From Gammaproteobacteria bacterium (GTDB lineage: Bacteria; Pseudomonadota; Gammaproteobacteria; UBA6429; Thiohalophilaceae), in contig JAHECZ010000005.1 of the NCBI GenBank assembly GCA_024641475.1, positions 1-64,000 on the forward strand: 64,000 bases of DNA. The letters are read 5' to 3'. The notes under the pieces were generated by a model. It had not been told where the DNA came from. It saw only the letters and a program-made list of their open reading frames with translations, and searched no databases. Position numbers and translations under genes: made by a program. This document shows positions 48,713 to 58,955 of the stretch, piece by piece (the stretch's first letter is position 1; the number at the start of each line of letters is the position of its first letter).

Positions 48713-49474
48713 ATGACCGCGGTGAAATTGCCGGAGTTGGCAGCGTATTGCCAGGATTTGCTTGAGACGGATCGTTTCCGGGATTATTGCCCTAACGGTA
48801 TTCAAATCGAAGGGAAAGTTCAGGTTCGTAAAATAGTCAGCGGCGTCACCGCCAACTTGGCATTGATTGATGCGGCACTGGCTGCGAATGCCGATGCTAT
48901 CCTGGTGCATCACGGCTACTTCTGGCGTAACGAAGATCCGACGCTGGTTGGGATGAAGCGTCAGCGTATTGTGCGTTTGTTGCAGGCCGAGGTGAGTTTG
49001 CTGGCCTACCATTTGCCCCTGGATGCCCATCCGGTATTTGGCAATAACGCCCAGTTGGCCGAACGGTTGGGGCTGCAAGTTGAAGGCCGATTCGGTAGCA
49101 ACGATCCTGCGATTGGCATGTATGGTCGTGTGGTACAACCGCAAACAGCTCGCGAGTTTGTGCAGACCATTTCACAACAGCTGGCGCGTACGCCGTTGCA
49201 TATTGAAGGCGGACGCAGCGATATACGCACGGTCGCCTGGTGTAGCGGTGCTGCACAGGACTATTTCAGGGATGCCGTCGCTTTGGGCGTCGATGCGTTT
49301 ATTACCGGCGAGGTGTCTGAATGGTGCGTGCATATGGCCCGTGAAGCCGGTGTGCATTATTTTGCGGCGGGGCATCATGCGACGGAGCGATATGGCGTGC
49401 AGGCGCTGGGCGATCATTTAATGCAACACTTTGGAATCGCTCACCAATTCATCGAAATCGACAATCCTGTATAA
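48713..49474 (+). CDS. Nif3-like dinuclear metal centre protein (YbgI type)
   Basis: A 253-residue protein of the Nif3/GTP cyclohydrolase I type 2 family. It has metal ligands in DAILVHHGYFWRN, YHLPLDAHPVFGN and HYFAAGHHATERYGV. Biochemical role is uncertain; possible GTP cyclohydrolase-like or chaperone functions have been proposed. AGGAG precedes ATG 48713. It is adjacent to petABC in many proteobacteria. Confidence 0.92.
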   Translation: MTAVKLPELAAYCQDLLETDRFRDYCPNGIQIEGKVQVRKIVSGVTANLALIDAALAANADAILVHHGYFWRNEDPTLVGMKRQRIVRLLQAEVSLLAYHLPLDAHPVFGNNAQLAERLGLQVEGRFGSNDPAIGMYGRVVQPQTAREFVQTISQQLARTPLHIEGGRSDIRTVAWCSGAAQDYFRDAVALGVDAFITGEVSEWCVHMAREAGVHYFAAGHHATERYGVQALGDHLMQHFGIAHQFIEIDNPV

Positions 49475-49522
49475 CTTATTGAATCACTACGTCTTTCCGA
49501 AGATTTGCTTGACCCTGTATAG

Positions 49523-49542
49523 GGCATACGTCAAACTATGCC
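49523..49542. promoter_or_regulatory. Inverted repeat in the petABC upstream region
   Basis: GGCATA-CGTCAAAC-TATGCC is a perfect 6-bp inverted repeat with 8-base spacer, about 90-110 bases before petA. It may be an operator or a small hairpin. A TTGACC at 49509-49514 just upstream is a candidate -35 element. Confidence 0.35.
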
Positions 49543-49590
49543 GCCGTTTTGTCAGGATATTAGCTGGCATTTTCGAATTCAAAATGATGT

Positions 49591-49608
49591 GTAACCCCCT
49601 AAGGTTAC
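49591..49608. promoter_or_regulatory. Second inverted repeat before petA
   Basis: GTAACC-CCCTAA-GGTTAC is a perfect 6-bp inverted repeat, ending 22 bases before the petA start and just before its GGAG ribosome site. It may regulate or shield translation of petABC. Confidence 0.35.
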
Positions 49609-49630
49609 GTTAATAATAACGGAGTATCTA

Positions 49631-50233
49631 ATGAGCGATTCTGTGGACACAAGCAAGCGCCGCTTTCTTACTACGCTAACTTCCGTTACCGGTGGTGTGG
49701 CAGTGGCAGGCGTGGCTTATCCCTTCCTGGCATCAATGGCGCCGAGTGCACGTGCGCAAGCCGCCGGTGCGCCGGTTGAAGTGGATATCAGCAAATTACA
49801 ACCTGGTGAACAGATGACGATTGAATGGCGTAAACAACCCGTGTGGATTGTGCGCCGTACCGAACAAAATATAGCGGATCTCGCCAGGGTCACCGGTTCG
49901 TTGGTTGATCCCGATTCTGACTCTTCGATTCAACCTGCCTATGCCAAGAATGCGGATCGTGCCGCAAAGAATGAATATCTGGTGGTACTGGGTATCTGTA
50001 CTCACTTGGGCTGCTCGCCGCAGTATCGTCCGGAAGTCGGCGCAGCGGATTTGGGCGGTAAGGAATGGATGGGCGGATTCTTCTGTCCTTGCCATGGCTC
50101 GCGATTTGATTTGGCTGGGCGCGTATTCAAAGGCTCTCCAGCGCCAACCAATTTAAAGATTCCAGAATATAAATTCATCAACAACGGTACCGCCGTTGTC
50201 ATTGGTGAAGATAATAAAGGAGCTGCAGTATGA
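49631..50233 (+). CDS. petA: Cytochrome bc1 Rieske iron-sulphur subunit
   Basis: A 200-residue subunit with a Tat-like signal anchor (KRRFLTTLTSVTGG, then a hydrophobic stretch to about residue 36). The [2Fe-2S] ligands are C123 and H125 in CTHLGC, with C128, then C152, C154 and H155 in FCPCHGSRF; C123/H125 and C152/H155 would bind the cluster. The petA-petB-petC order is standard. It overlaps petB by 4 bases. Confidence 0.97.
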   Translation: MSDSVDTSKRRFLTTLTSVTGGVAVAGVAYPFLASMAPSARAQAAGAPVEVDISKLQPGEQMTIEWRKQPVWIVRRTEQNIADLARVTGSLVDPDSDSSIQPAYAKNADRAAKNEYLVVLGICTHLGCSPQYRPEVGAADLGGKEWMGGFFCPCHGSRFDLAGRVFKGSPAPTNLKIPEYKFINNGTAVVIGEDNKGAAV

Positions 50234-51642
50234 CCGCTAAACTCCAGGCGTTACTGGGTTGGGTTGATGCCCGCTATCCACTGAGCAAAATGTGGAAAGA
50301 GCATCTCTCCGAATATTATGCGCCCAAGAATTTCAATTTCTGGTACTACTTTGGTTCACTGGCCTTGATGGTGCTGGTGCTGCAGATTGTCACCGGAATT
50401 TTTCTGACCATGAATTACAAGCCCGATGCCACGCTGGCCTTTGCCTCCGTTGAAGGCATCATGCGCGATGTGAATTGGGGTAACCTGATTCGTTATATGC
50501 ATTCCACCGGCGCCTCGGCGTTCTTTATCGTTGTGTATCTGCATATGTATCGTGGCTTGATGTATGGTTCCTTCAAGAAACCGCGCGAACTCATCTGGAT
50601 ACTGGGTGTGTTTATTTATGTGGCCCTGATGGCGGAAGCCTTTATGGGATACCTGTTACCGTGGGGGCAGATGTCTTACTGGGGTGCGCAGGTGATTGTA
50701 AATCTGTTCGGTGCCGTGCCTTATATAGGCAACGATCTGGCCGTATGGATCCGCGGTGACTTCGTGGTTTCTGATGCGACATTAAACCGCTTCTTTGCCT
50801 TCCATGTGATTGCTGTGCCACTGATTCTGCTGGTACTGGTGGTTATGCATATCATTGCCTTACACGAAGTCGGTTCCAATAATCCCGATGGCGTGGAGAT
50901 CAAAAAGAAGAAAGGCGCAGATGGCAAACCTTTGGATGGAATTCCGTTCCACCCGTATTACACCGTGAAAGATATTGTTGGTGTGGTGGTATTCCTGATT
51001 GGTTTCTGCGTCATCGTGTTCTTTGCCCCAGAAGGCGGCGGCATTTTCCTGGAAGGGGATAACTTTATTCCAGCTGATCCGTTAAAGACGCCAGAACACA
51101 TCAAGCCATTATGGTATTTCACGCCGTTTTACGCGATCCTGCGTGCCATCCCACCGATGTTCAGCTCGCAATTCCCGGGTGTCATCGCGATGGGTGCCGC
51201 GATTGTAGTACTGTTCTTCTTGCCCTGGATTGATCGGCATGCGGTTAAATCGATTCGTTATCGTGAGCCTTTGTATACGATGGCGTTAATGCTGTTCATT
51301 ATTACCTTTGTGATGTTGGCCTGGTTGGGTATGCAACCGGCATTACCGCATTTATCCGAACTGGCGTTCCGCTTCAGTGAATTGTATTTTGCCTTCTTCG
51401 GAATCCTGGCGATTTATAGTCAGGTGCGTAACAAGAATATTTACATGTTCTGGTTAGTCGCACTGACCGTGCTGATTGTTGCCATGGATATCCCGCGTTA
51501 TGTAGGCGCAAATGCAGATAAGCAGGCATTAATTCGCTATTCCATCTTTATTCCATTGTTCTACCTGGCCGCAACGCTGTGGTTGCCGATGGTGACGAAA
51601 TGGAATCAGAGCAAAACCGTTCCTGACAGGGTGACAACATGA
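50230..51642 (+). CDS. petB: Cytochrome b of the bc1 complex
   Basis: A 470-residue integral membrane protein with about eight helices holding two b haems. The quinol-site PEWY-type motif appears as KPLWYFTPFYAI. Haem His residues occur in RYMHSTGASAFFIVVYLHM and in FFAFHVIAVPLILLVLVVMH. It is somewhat longer than mitochondrial-like forms, as usual for gammaproteobacteria. It overlaps petA and petC by 4 bases each. Confidence 0.97.
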   Translation: MTAKLQALLGWVDARYPLSKMWKEHLSEYYAPKNFNFWYYFGSLALMVLVLQIVTGIFLTMNYKPDATLAFASVEGIMRDVNWGNLIRYMHSTGASAFFIVVYLHMYRGLMYGSFKKPRELIWILGVFIYVALMAEAFMGYLLPWGQMSYWGAQVIVNLFGAVPYIGNDLAVWIRGDFVVSDATLNRFFAFHVIAVPLILLVLVVMHIIALHEVGSNNPDGVEIKKKKGADGKPLDGIPFHPYYTVKDIVGVVVFLIGFCVIVFFAPEGGGIFLEGDNFIPADPLKTPEHIKPLWYFTPFYAILRAIPPMFSSQFPGVIAMGAAIVVLFFLPWIDRHAVKSIRYREPLYTMALMLFIITFVMLAWLGMQPALPHLSELAFRFSELYFAFFGILAIYSQVRNKNIYMFWLVALTVLIVAMDIPRYVGANADKQALIRYSIFIPLFYLAATLWLPMVTKWNQSKTVPDRVTT

Positions 51643-52421
51643 ACAAGAAACTAATCCTATTGATCGCGGTATTTTTCCCGGCGCTGGCTTTGGCCAGCGG
51701 TGGTGAAGCGCACCTGTCCAAGGCAGACATCAACCTGGAAAATACCGATTCGTTACGCCGCGGCGCACGTTTATTTACCAACTATTGCCTGTCATGCCAT
51801 TCGGCAGGTTATGTGCGTTATAAACGTGTTGCTAATGATCTGGGCGTGGATGAAAAATTGGCAGCCAGAGACATGATGTTTGTCTATGATTTTTCCAAAA
51901 AAACGGAAGGGCAGCCTAAGAAGATAGGTGATCTGATGACCGTGGCCATGAGCAGCGAAGATGCCAAACAATGGTTTGGTACTGCTGTGCCAGACCTCTC
52001 CGTCATTGCTCGTTCGCGTGAAGCAGACTGGTTGTACACTTATCTGACTACCTTTTATGTTGACGCGAAGCGCCCAATGGGTGTCAATAATATCGCCTTC
52101 CATAATGTCGGTATGCCGCATGTGCTGTGGGAGCTGGATGGCCTGAAGAAACCCATCTATGAAGTGAAAAAACACAAGCACGGTGATACCGAAACCGAAG
52201 AACAGGTGTTCACTGGTAAATTTGAATATCTGACTGAAGGCAAATTATCTCCGGCCAAATACAAGGAAGCCGCCAATGATCTGGTCAACTTCCTGGTCTA
52301 TTTGGGAGAACCTGGTCGCATGGAGCGTCAGCGGACCGGTGTGCTGGTAATTTTTTTCCTCGTGATACTGTTGGTGTTTTCATATTTAATGAAGCGCGAA
52401 TTCTGGAAGGACGTCCATTGA
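51639..52421 (+). CDS. petC: Cytochrome c1 of the bc1 complex
   Basis: A 260-residue subunit with a cleavable signal peptide (about 1-19). The haem c site is C50, C53, H54 in NYCLSCHSAGYV. The axial Met is probably in NVGMPHVLWEL. A C-terminal membrane helix at about 232-252 anchors it. It carries electrons from the Rieske subunit to soluble cytochrome c. Confidence 0.97.
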   Translation: MNKKLILLIAVFFPALALASGGEAHLSKADINLENTDSLRRGARLFTNYCLSCHSAGYVRYKRVANDLGVDEKLAARDMMFVYDFSKKTEGQPKKIGDLMTVAMSSEDAKQWFGTAVPDLSVIARSREADWLYTYLTTFYVDAKRPMGVNNIAFHNVGMPHVLWELDGLKKPIYEVKKHKHGDTETEEQVFTGKFEYLTEGKLSPAKYKEAANDLVNFLVYLGEPGRMERQRTGVLVIFFLVILLVFSYLMKREFWKDVH

Positions 52422-52462
52422 TTTGCCGTATTGCGTAATTAGTAATTCAGGCAAGGATGATA

Positions 52463-52488
52463 ACAAAGGGGGAATATTCCCCCTTTGT
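52463..52488. terminator. 26-bp perfect palindrome between petC and sspA
   Basis: ACAAAGGGGG-AATATT-CCCCCTTTGT: a 10-bp stem with an AATATT loop that is itself self-complementary. It lies 42 bases after petC and 29 before the sspA start. No U-run follows, so it may be a terminator, an attenuator or an mRNA stabiliser. Confidence 0.6.
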
Positions 52489-52516
52489 CCGTTATAGATA
52501 CAAGGTAAATTAGACA

Positions 52517-53152
52517 ATGAAAACCGTGGGACAAATGGCTAACCGGCGTCAGGCGATGACGTTATTTTCCGCAGAGAATTCGCCGCGTTGCCACATGGTT
52601 CGTATCGTGTTGGCCGAGAAAGGGATTAGTCATGATTTGTTGCTGGTCAACGAAAATGATACGCCTGAAGAACTCAAGGATCTGAATCCCTATAATGAAG
52701 TACCGACCCTGGTGGATCGGGATCTGGTGTTATATGACCATCGTATAATTACTGAATACCTTGATGAACGTTTTCCGCATCCTCCTTTACTGCCGGTTGA
52801 TCCCGTATCGCGCAGTCGGCATCGACTGATGCTGGGTCGTGTCGAACGTGACTGGTATTCCTTGCTCGACAAGATTGTGTTGCAGGATAAACAGAGTGAT
52901 GCAGCCCGGAAGGCCTTACGTGATAGTTTGCTGGCAACACTTGCGATTTTTGAACAAAAACCGTATTTCCTCAGTGATGATGTAAGTCTGATTGATTGTG
53001 CATTGGCACCGTTGCTGTGGCGGCTGCCTTCCTATGATATTGTTTTACCCGGTGCAGCCAAGGCATTGCAGCAATATGCGGAACGATTGTTTAATCGAGC
53101 AGCGTTCGTTGCCAGCCTTACCGAAAAGGAAAAAGAACTGCGTGGTGATTGA
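52517..53152 (+). CDS. sspA: Stringent starvation protein A
   Basis: A glutathione-transferase-fold protein that binds RNA polymerase in stationary phase and acid stress. It is 211 residues from ATG 52517, or 205 from ATG 52535, which is closer to known starts. The MTLFSAENSPRCHMVRIVL segment and NPYNEVPTLVDRDLVLYDH are conserved. The petABC-sspAB neighbourhood is common in Proteobacteria. Confidence 0.95.
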   Translation: MKTVGQMANRRQAMTLFSAENSPRCHMVRIVLAEKGISHDLLLVNENDTPEELKDLNPYNEVPTLVDRDLVLYDHRIITEYLDERFPHPPLLPVDPVSRSRHRLMLGRVERDWYSLLDKIVLQDKQSDAARKALRDSLLATLAIFEQKPYFLSDDVSLIDCALAPLLWRLPSYDIVLPGAAKALQQYAERLFNRAAFVASLTEKEKELRGD

Positions 53153-53184
53153 GTTCGTGTGATTTATCATAAAGACGATAACTT

Positions 53185-53568
53185 ATGGCTACAACTTCCA
53201 GTCAACCCTATTTGATACGTGCGATTTACCAATGGATCATCGATAATGATCTCACCCCGTATCTGCTCGTCGATGCCAGTAACGATGACGTCGTTGTACC
53301 GCGTCACTATATCGAAAATCATAAAATCATTCTCAATGTCGCGCCACGTGCCGTAACCAATCTGGAGCTCGGCAATGAACAAGTGTGGTTTGACGCCCGT
53401 TTTGCAGGTAATCCCATGCATGTACAATTTCCGGTGTTAGCCGTGCTGGCAATTTATGCCAAAGAGAATGGCCAGGGGATGGTTTTTAATGAACATCGTC
53501 CGCCGCCGGATACCCCGGACGATAGTCCTTCCAAACCAGCTCGACCAAGTCTGCGTGTCGTAAAATAA
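53185..53568 (+). CDS. sspB: ClpXP adaptor protein SspB
   Basis: A 127-residue adaptor that delivers ssrA-tagged proteins to ClpXP. The folded domain (about 5-110) has LIRAIYQWIIDNDLTPYLLV and FDARFAGNPMHVQFPVLAVL. The C-terminal tail KPARPSLRVVK is the ClpX-binding peptide. It follows sspA by 32 bases. Confidence 0.96.
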   Translation: MATTSSQPYLIRAIYQWIIDNDLTPYLLVDASNDDVVVPRHYIENHKIILNVAPRAVTNLELGNEQVWFDARFAGNPMHVQFPVLAVLAIYAKENGQGMVFNEHRPPPDTPDDSPSKPARPSLRVVK

Positions 53569-53592
53569 TCAGGTAACTTTCCCGCCGTTACC

Positions 53593-54087
53593 ATGATCGA
53601 AATTATTCACGGCGATATCACAAAACTGGTAGTCGATGCGATTGTCAACGCGGCGAACACCAGTTTGCTCGGGGGTGGCGGAGTCGATGGCGCCATTCAC
53701 CGTACGGCTGGTCCGCAATTATTAAATGCCTGCCGTGAACTGCATGGTTGCGAGACAGGGGATGCCAAGCTTACAGCCGGGTTTTTGTTGCCCGCACGCT
53801 ATGTGATTCACACAGTTGGGCCAATCTGGCAGGGTGGGGAAAGCAATGAAGCAGCGCTATTAACGCAATGCTACCGTCGCTGTTTTGAAATTGCGCGCCA
53901 GCAACAATTGCGCAGCATTGCTTTTCCTGGGATCAGCACCGGCGTATATCGATTCCCTAAAGAAATTGCAGCACGCATCGCGTTGACACAAATGCAGGCG
54001 AACCAGGCTGATTTCGAAAGAATTATTGCGGTATGTTTTAGTAAGTCTGATCAGAATTTGTATCAGCGCCTGGCTGACGGGCAGTGA
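53593..54087 (+). CDS. Macrodomain ADP-ribose deacetylase-like protein (YmdB type)
   Basis: A 164-residue single macrodomain. The ADP-ribose site is visible in [20 protein letters not shown] and in [13 protein letters not shown]. YmdB relatives remove acetyl from O-acetyl-ADP-ribose or reverse ADP-ribosylation, and some modulate RNase III. Placed 24 bases after sspB. Substrate unknown here. Confidence 0.92.
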   Translation: MIEIIHGDITKLVVDAIVNAANTSLLGGGGVDGAIHRTAGPQLLNACRELHGCETGDAKLTAGFLLPARYVIHTVGPIWQGGESNEAALLTQCYRRCFEIARQQQLRSIAFPGISTGVYRFPKEIAARIALTQMQANQADFERIIAVCFSKSDQNLYQRLADGQ

Positions 54088-54093
54088 TGAGAC

Positions 54094-54378
54094 TCAGGCA
54101 TACTGATCAATGCCGCGATCGAACTGACCAGCAATTGAATCCAAATGCCGCCTGCCACTCCGATTACGGCGGGAATGGGGGCTACGTAAATCCAGTAATA
54201 CTTTTTGTTTGTGTTGGCGACGGTCATCTTTACGTCGATCGTGCTCAGAACGGCAGGCGTTATTATGTAACGCGGTACTGGCTACATTCAGCGGCAGCAT
54301 ATAGCGGATAGCACGAGTTACGACCTTGGGTTTTAAATAAACCGGATCAAACGCGGCAGATATATGCCGTAGCAACAT
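54094..54378 (-). CDS. Small basic protein of unknown function
   Basis: A 94-residue frame starts at ATG 54378 with GGGGGAG five bases upstream. The protein is rich in Arg, Lys and His (HDRRKDDRRQHKQK), and starts MLLRHISAAFDPVYLKPK. It is convergent with the macrodomain gene. The strong ribosome site supports a real gene, although no family is recognised and chance cannot be excluded. The 207 bases upstream (54379-54585) are AT-rich with no gene. Confidence 0.5.
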   Translation of the reverse strand: MLLRHISAAFDPVYLKPKVVTRAIRYMLPLNVASTALHNNACRSEHDRRKDDRRQHKQKVLLDLRSPHSRRNRSGRRHLDSIAGQFDRGIDQYA

Positions 54379-54585
54379 CAAACTCCCCCTGTTAATCTTT
54401 AAAAACTATATTATTATCAGTACGTTACTAGTAATTGCATGAATAATATACATGTAGAAAGTATGCTAAATATACAATATTAATACTGTGATACTTAACA
54501 CATTTTAACTAGTGCACCCGCACGCCAATGCCGATAACCTCAACAGGCCAGCAAATCAGTCCTAAAGATTGATCGGGGGCATCCC

Positions 54586-55335
54586 ATGCGAATATGCAAA
54601 CAGCCGAAAATATTTTACCAGCCTGTTCTAAGCCATCAACGGTTTTGGTGTGGATTGTTAATGTGCGCAACGCTGGCCATCAGTGGTTGTGCAGGCAGTT
54701 TCATGCACACCAACTCACAACAACACAATAACGGCCTCACCGACGAGTTATTGCAAAAAGAAGGTCTGGCCTTTCTTACACCTTCAACCATTACCGGGCA
54801 GGAAGAAGACAAGCAGGCGCTGGCCCTGGTGTTCAGTGAAGTGCTGACACGGCTACATCCCAAGATCCGCCATGTATCACTACCACAGACGTTGAGCGCG
54901 ATTAACAGTCAGGGATTAACCAATGACTATCGCACGATGTATGAGCAATACCGTAATACCGGAATATTCAAACAAGATATCCTCAAGCGCATCGGTCAGG
55001 CTACCGGTGCCCGTTATGCTGTGCAATTGAAATTAGCCGGTTTTAATCAGGGTGCGGAAGGCCGGTTTGGCGTGTTTGGCTGGCGGATAGTCGATACGCA
55101 ATATGCAAAAATTCGGTTGTTTGTGCAGATATGGGATACCAGTGCCGGTGTGATCGTCTGGGAAATGAGTCACGAGATGAATTACGGTTATGACAGTGTA
55201 TCCGACAGAGGCGTGAGTTTCCGCAGTATTGTCGAAGCCTCTGCTAACGATATTCTTGGTAATTTGCCAGCGGAAAAACATCCGATCGAGTCGGTTGCGG
55301 GTACGCATGCCGTGACTCAAATCAAGACTGATTGA
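54586..55335 (+). CDS. Conserved-looking lipoprotein of unknown function
   Basis: A 249-residue protein with a type II signal peptide and lipobox LAISGCAG near residue 35. It is probably an outer-membrane lipoprotein. The mature part has an alpha/beta look with TGARYAVQLKLAGFNQG and FVQIWDTSAGVIVWEMSHEM, similar in style to LpoB/CsgG-like lipoproteins. That similarity is only my impression. Its last 14 bases overlap the end of the convergent DUF1501 gene. Confidence 0.75.
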   Translation: MRICKQPKIFYQPVLSHQRFWCGLLMCATLAISGCAGSFMHTNSQQHNNGLTDELLQKEGLAFLTPSTITGQEEDKQALALVFSEVLTRLHPKIRHVSLPQTLSAINSQGLTNDYRTMYEQYRNTGIFKQDILKRIGQATGARYAVQLKLAGFNQGAEGRFGVFGWRIVDTQYAKIRLFVQIWDTSAGVIVWEMSHEMNYGYDSVSDRGVSFRSIVEASANDILGNLPAEKHPIESVAGTHAVTQIKTD

Positions 55336-56488
55336 ATAACGGCAAGGACTGAAATTCACTAAATGGATCACTGCCAGCGGCGAGATTCCACCATTTTTCT
55401 ATCAGGGTGGTATATAACCGCCGAAAATCAGTAGTGAATTTTAAATTCTCATCTTGTAACTCAGCGAGGGCTGGCATTTGCCCGTAGTGTCCGCCAGCCA
55501 CTTGTCCACCCAATAGAAAATGGCTGGCTGCCGTACCGTGATCGGTACCATGCTTGGCATTCTCATGTACGCTCCGGCCGAATTCTGAATAGGTCAGCAC
55601 CACTACGCGATTCCACAGACCGCGTTCCTGCAAGTTCGACTGGAAATTTACCAGCGCTTCTGCCAGTTGTTGCAATAATAGTTCGTGTTGTGGCGGTTGA
55701 TTGCTATGCGTGTCAAAACTTCCGTGACTGAGCTTGTAAACGGGATTGGCAACATCAGTTGCCATCAAATGGGCCACGGCAGAAAGCTGCGCATCGATAT
55801 TGGATTTAAATGGTGGATCCGACAGATAGTTCTCATCGATTAGCTGGTTGAACATACTTTGCGGCGCTGCATTGATCGCTTTTTGAACTTCGATGATATG
55901 TGCCAGTGCCGGGTTTTCTGGCGGAGTTGTCGCTGCTTCTTTTTGTTCGGCGCGGTTGAGAAACTGCCCAGGGTTGGTCATGACGATTGATTTTGAATGA
56001 ATACCATCGAGTGGCCCCATATCATCCGACAGCGCAATGCCGCTGGCTGTAAATTTATTTGGCAATGGGTGGCGCTCAAAGCACCGCGTAATCCAGCCGT
56101 CGCGCAAGACCGTGGCACTGTCTGAACCGGTATTCCAGATTTCACTGGATCGATAATGTGAGAGGCTCGGGTTGGCATAGCCCAGGCCATGAATAAGTGC
56201 GATCTGTTTTTTTTCCCACAAAGGTAATAAAGGACGTAATGCGGGATGCCAGGCGAGTTGTTCGCCAAGCGGCAAAACTTTATCACGTGCCAAAGCAATT
56301 GTCGGACGATACTGGTAGTAGAGCGGATCCTGATAGGGGATGACCGTATTCAGGCTGTCGTTTGCTCCTTTGAGTTCAATGAGTACCACAATGCGATCCC
56401 AGCGTGGGGCACCCTCGGCGAAGATATTTGTGCTGCGTAACAGATAAGGTGCAGTGGCAAGCAATTTAAGTAAATCGCGGCGGCGCAT
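55322..56488 (-). CDS. DUF1501-family exported protein
   Basis: A 388-residue protein with a Tat-like signal (MRRRDLLKLLATAPYLL). VVLIELKGANDSLNTVIPY, HPALRPLLPLWEKKQIALIH and VVLTYSEFGRSVHENAKHGTDHG are typical of DUF1501, a sulfatase-like/alkaline-phosphatase-fold group of unknown role. DUF1501 genes are usually paired with a DUF1800 gene; none is seen here. Confidence 0.88.
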   Translation of the reverse strand: MRRRDLLKLLATAPYLLRSTNIFAEGAPRWDRIVVLIELKGANDSLNTVIPYQDPLYYQYRPTIALARDKVLPLGEQLAWHPALRPLLPLWEKKQIALIHGLGYANPSLSHYRSSEIWNTGSDSATVLRDGWITRCFERHPLPNKFTASGIALSDDMGPLDGIHSKSIVMTNPGQFLNRAEQKEAATTPPENPALAHIIEVQKAINAAPQSMFNQLIDENYLSDPPFKSNIDAQLSAVAHLMATDVANPVYKLSHGSFDTHSNQPPQHELLLQQLAEALVNFQSNLQERGLWNRVVVLTYSEFGRSVHENAKHGTDHGTAASHFLLGGQVAGGHYGQMPALAELQDENLKFTTDFRRLYTTLIEKWWNLAAGSDPFSEFQSLPLFNQS

Positions 56489-56497
56489 GGTAAGTGG

Positions 56498-58949
<2,452 letters not shown>

Positions 58950-58955
58950 ACGTAT

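Noticed and set aside
54084..54311. 75-codon + strand frame overlapping the small basic protein
   Set aside because: No ribosome site or sensible composition; the minus-strand frame has a much better start.
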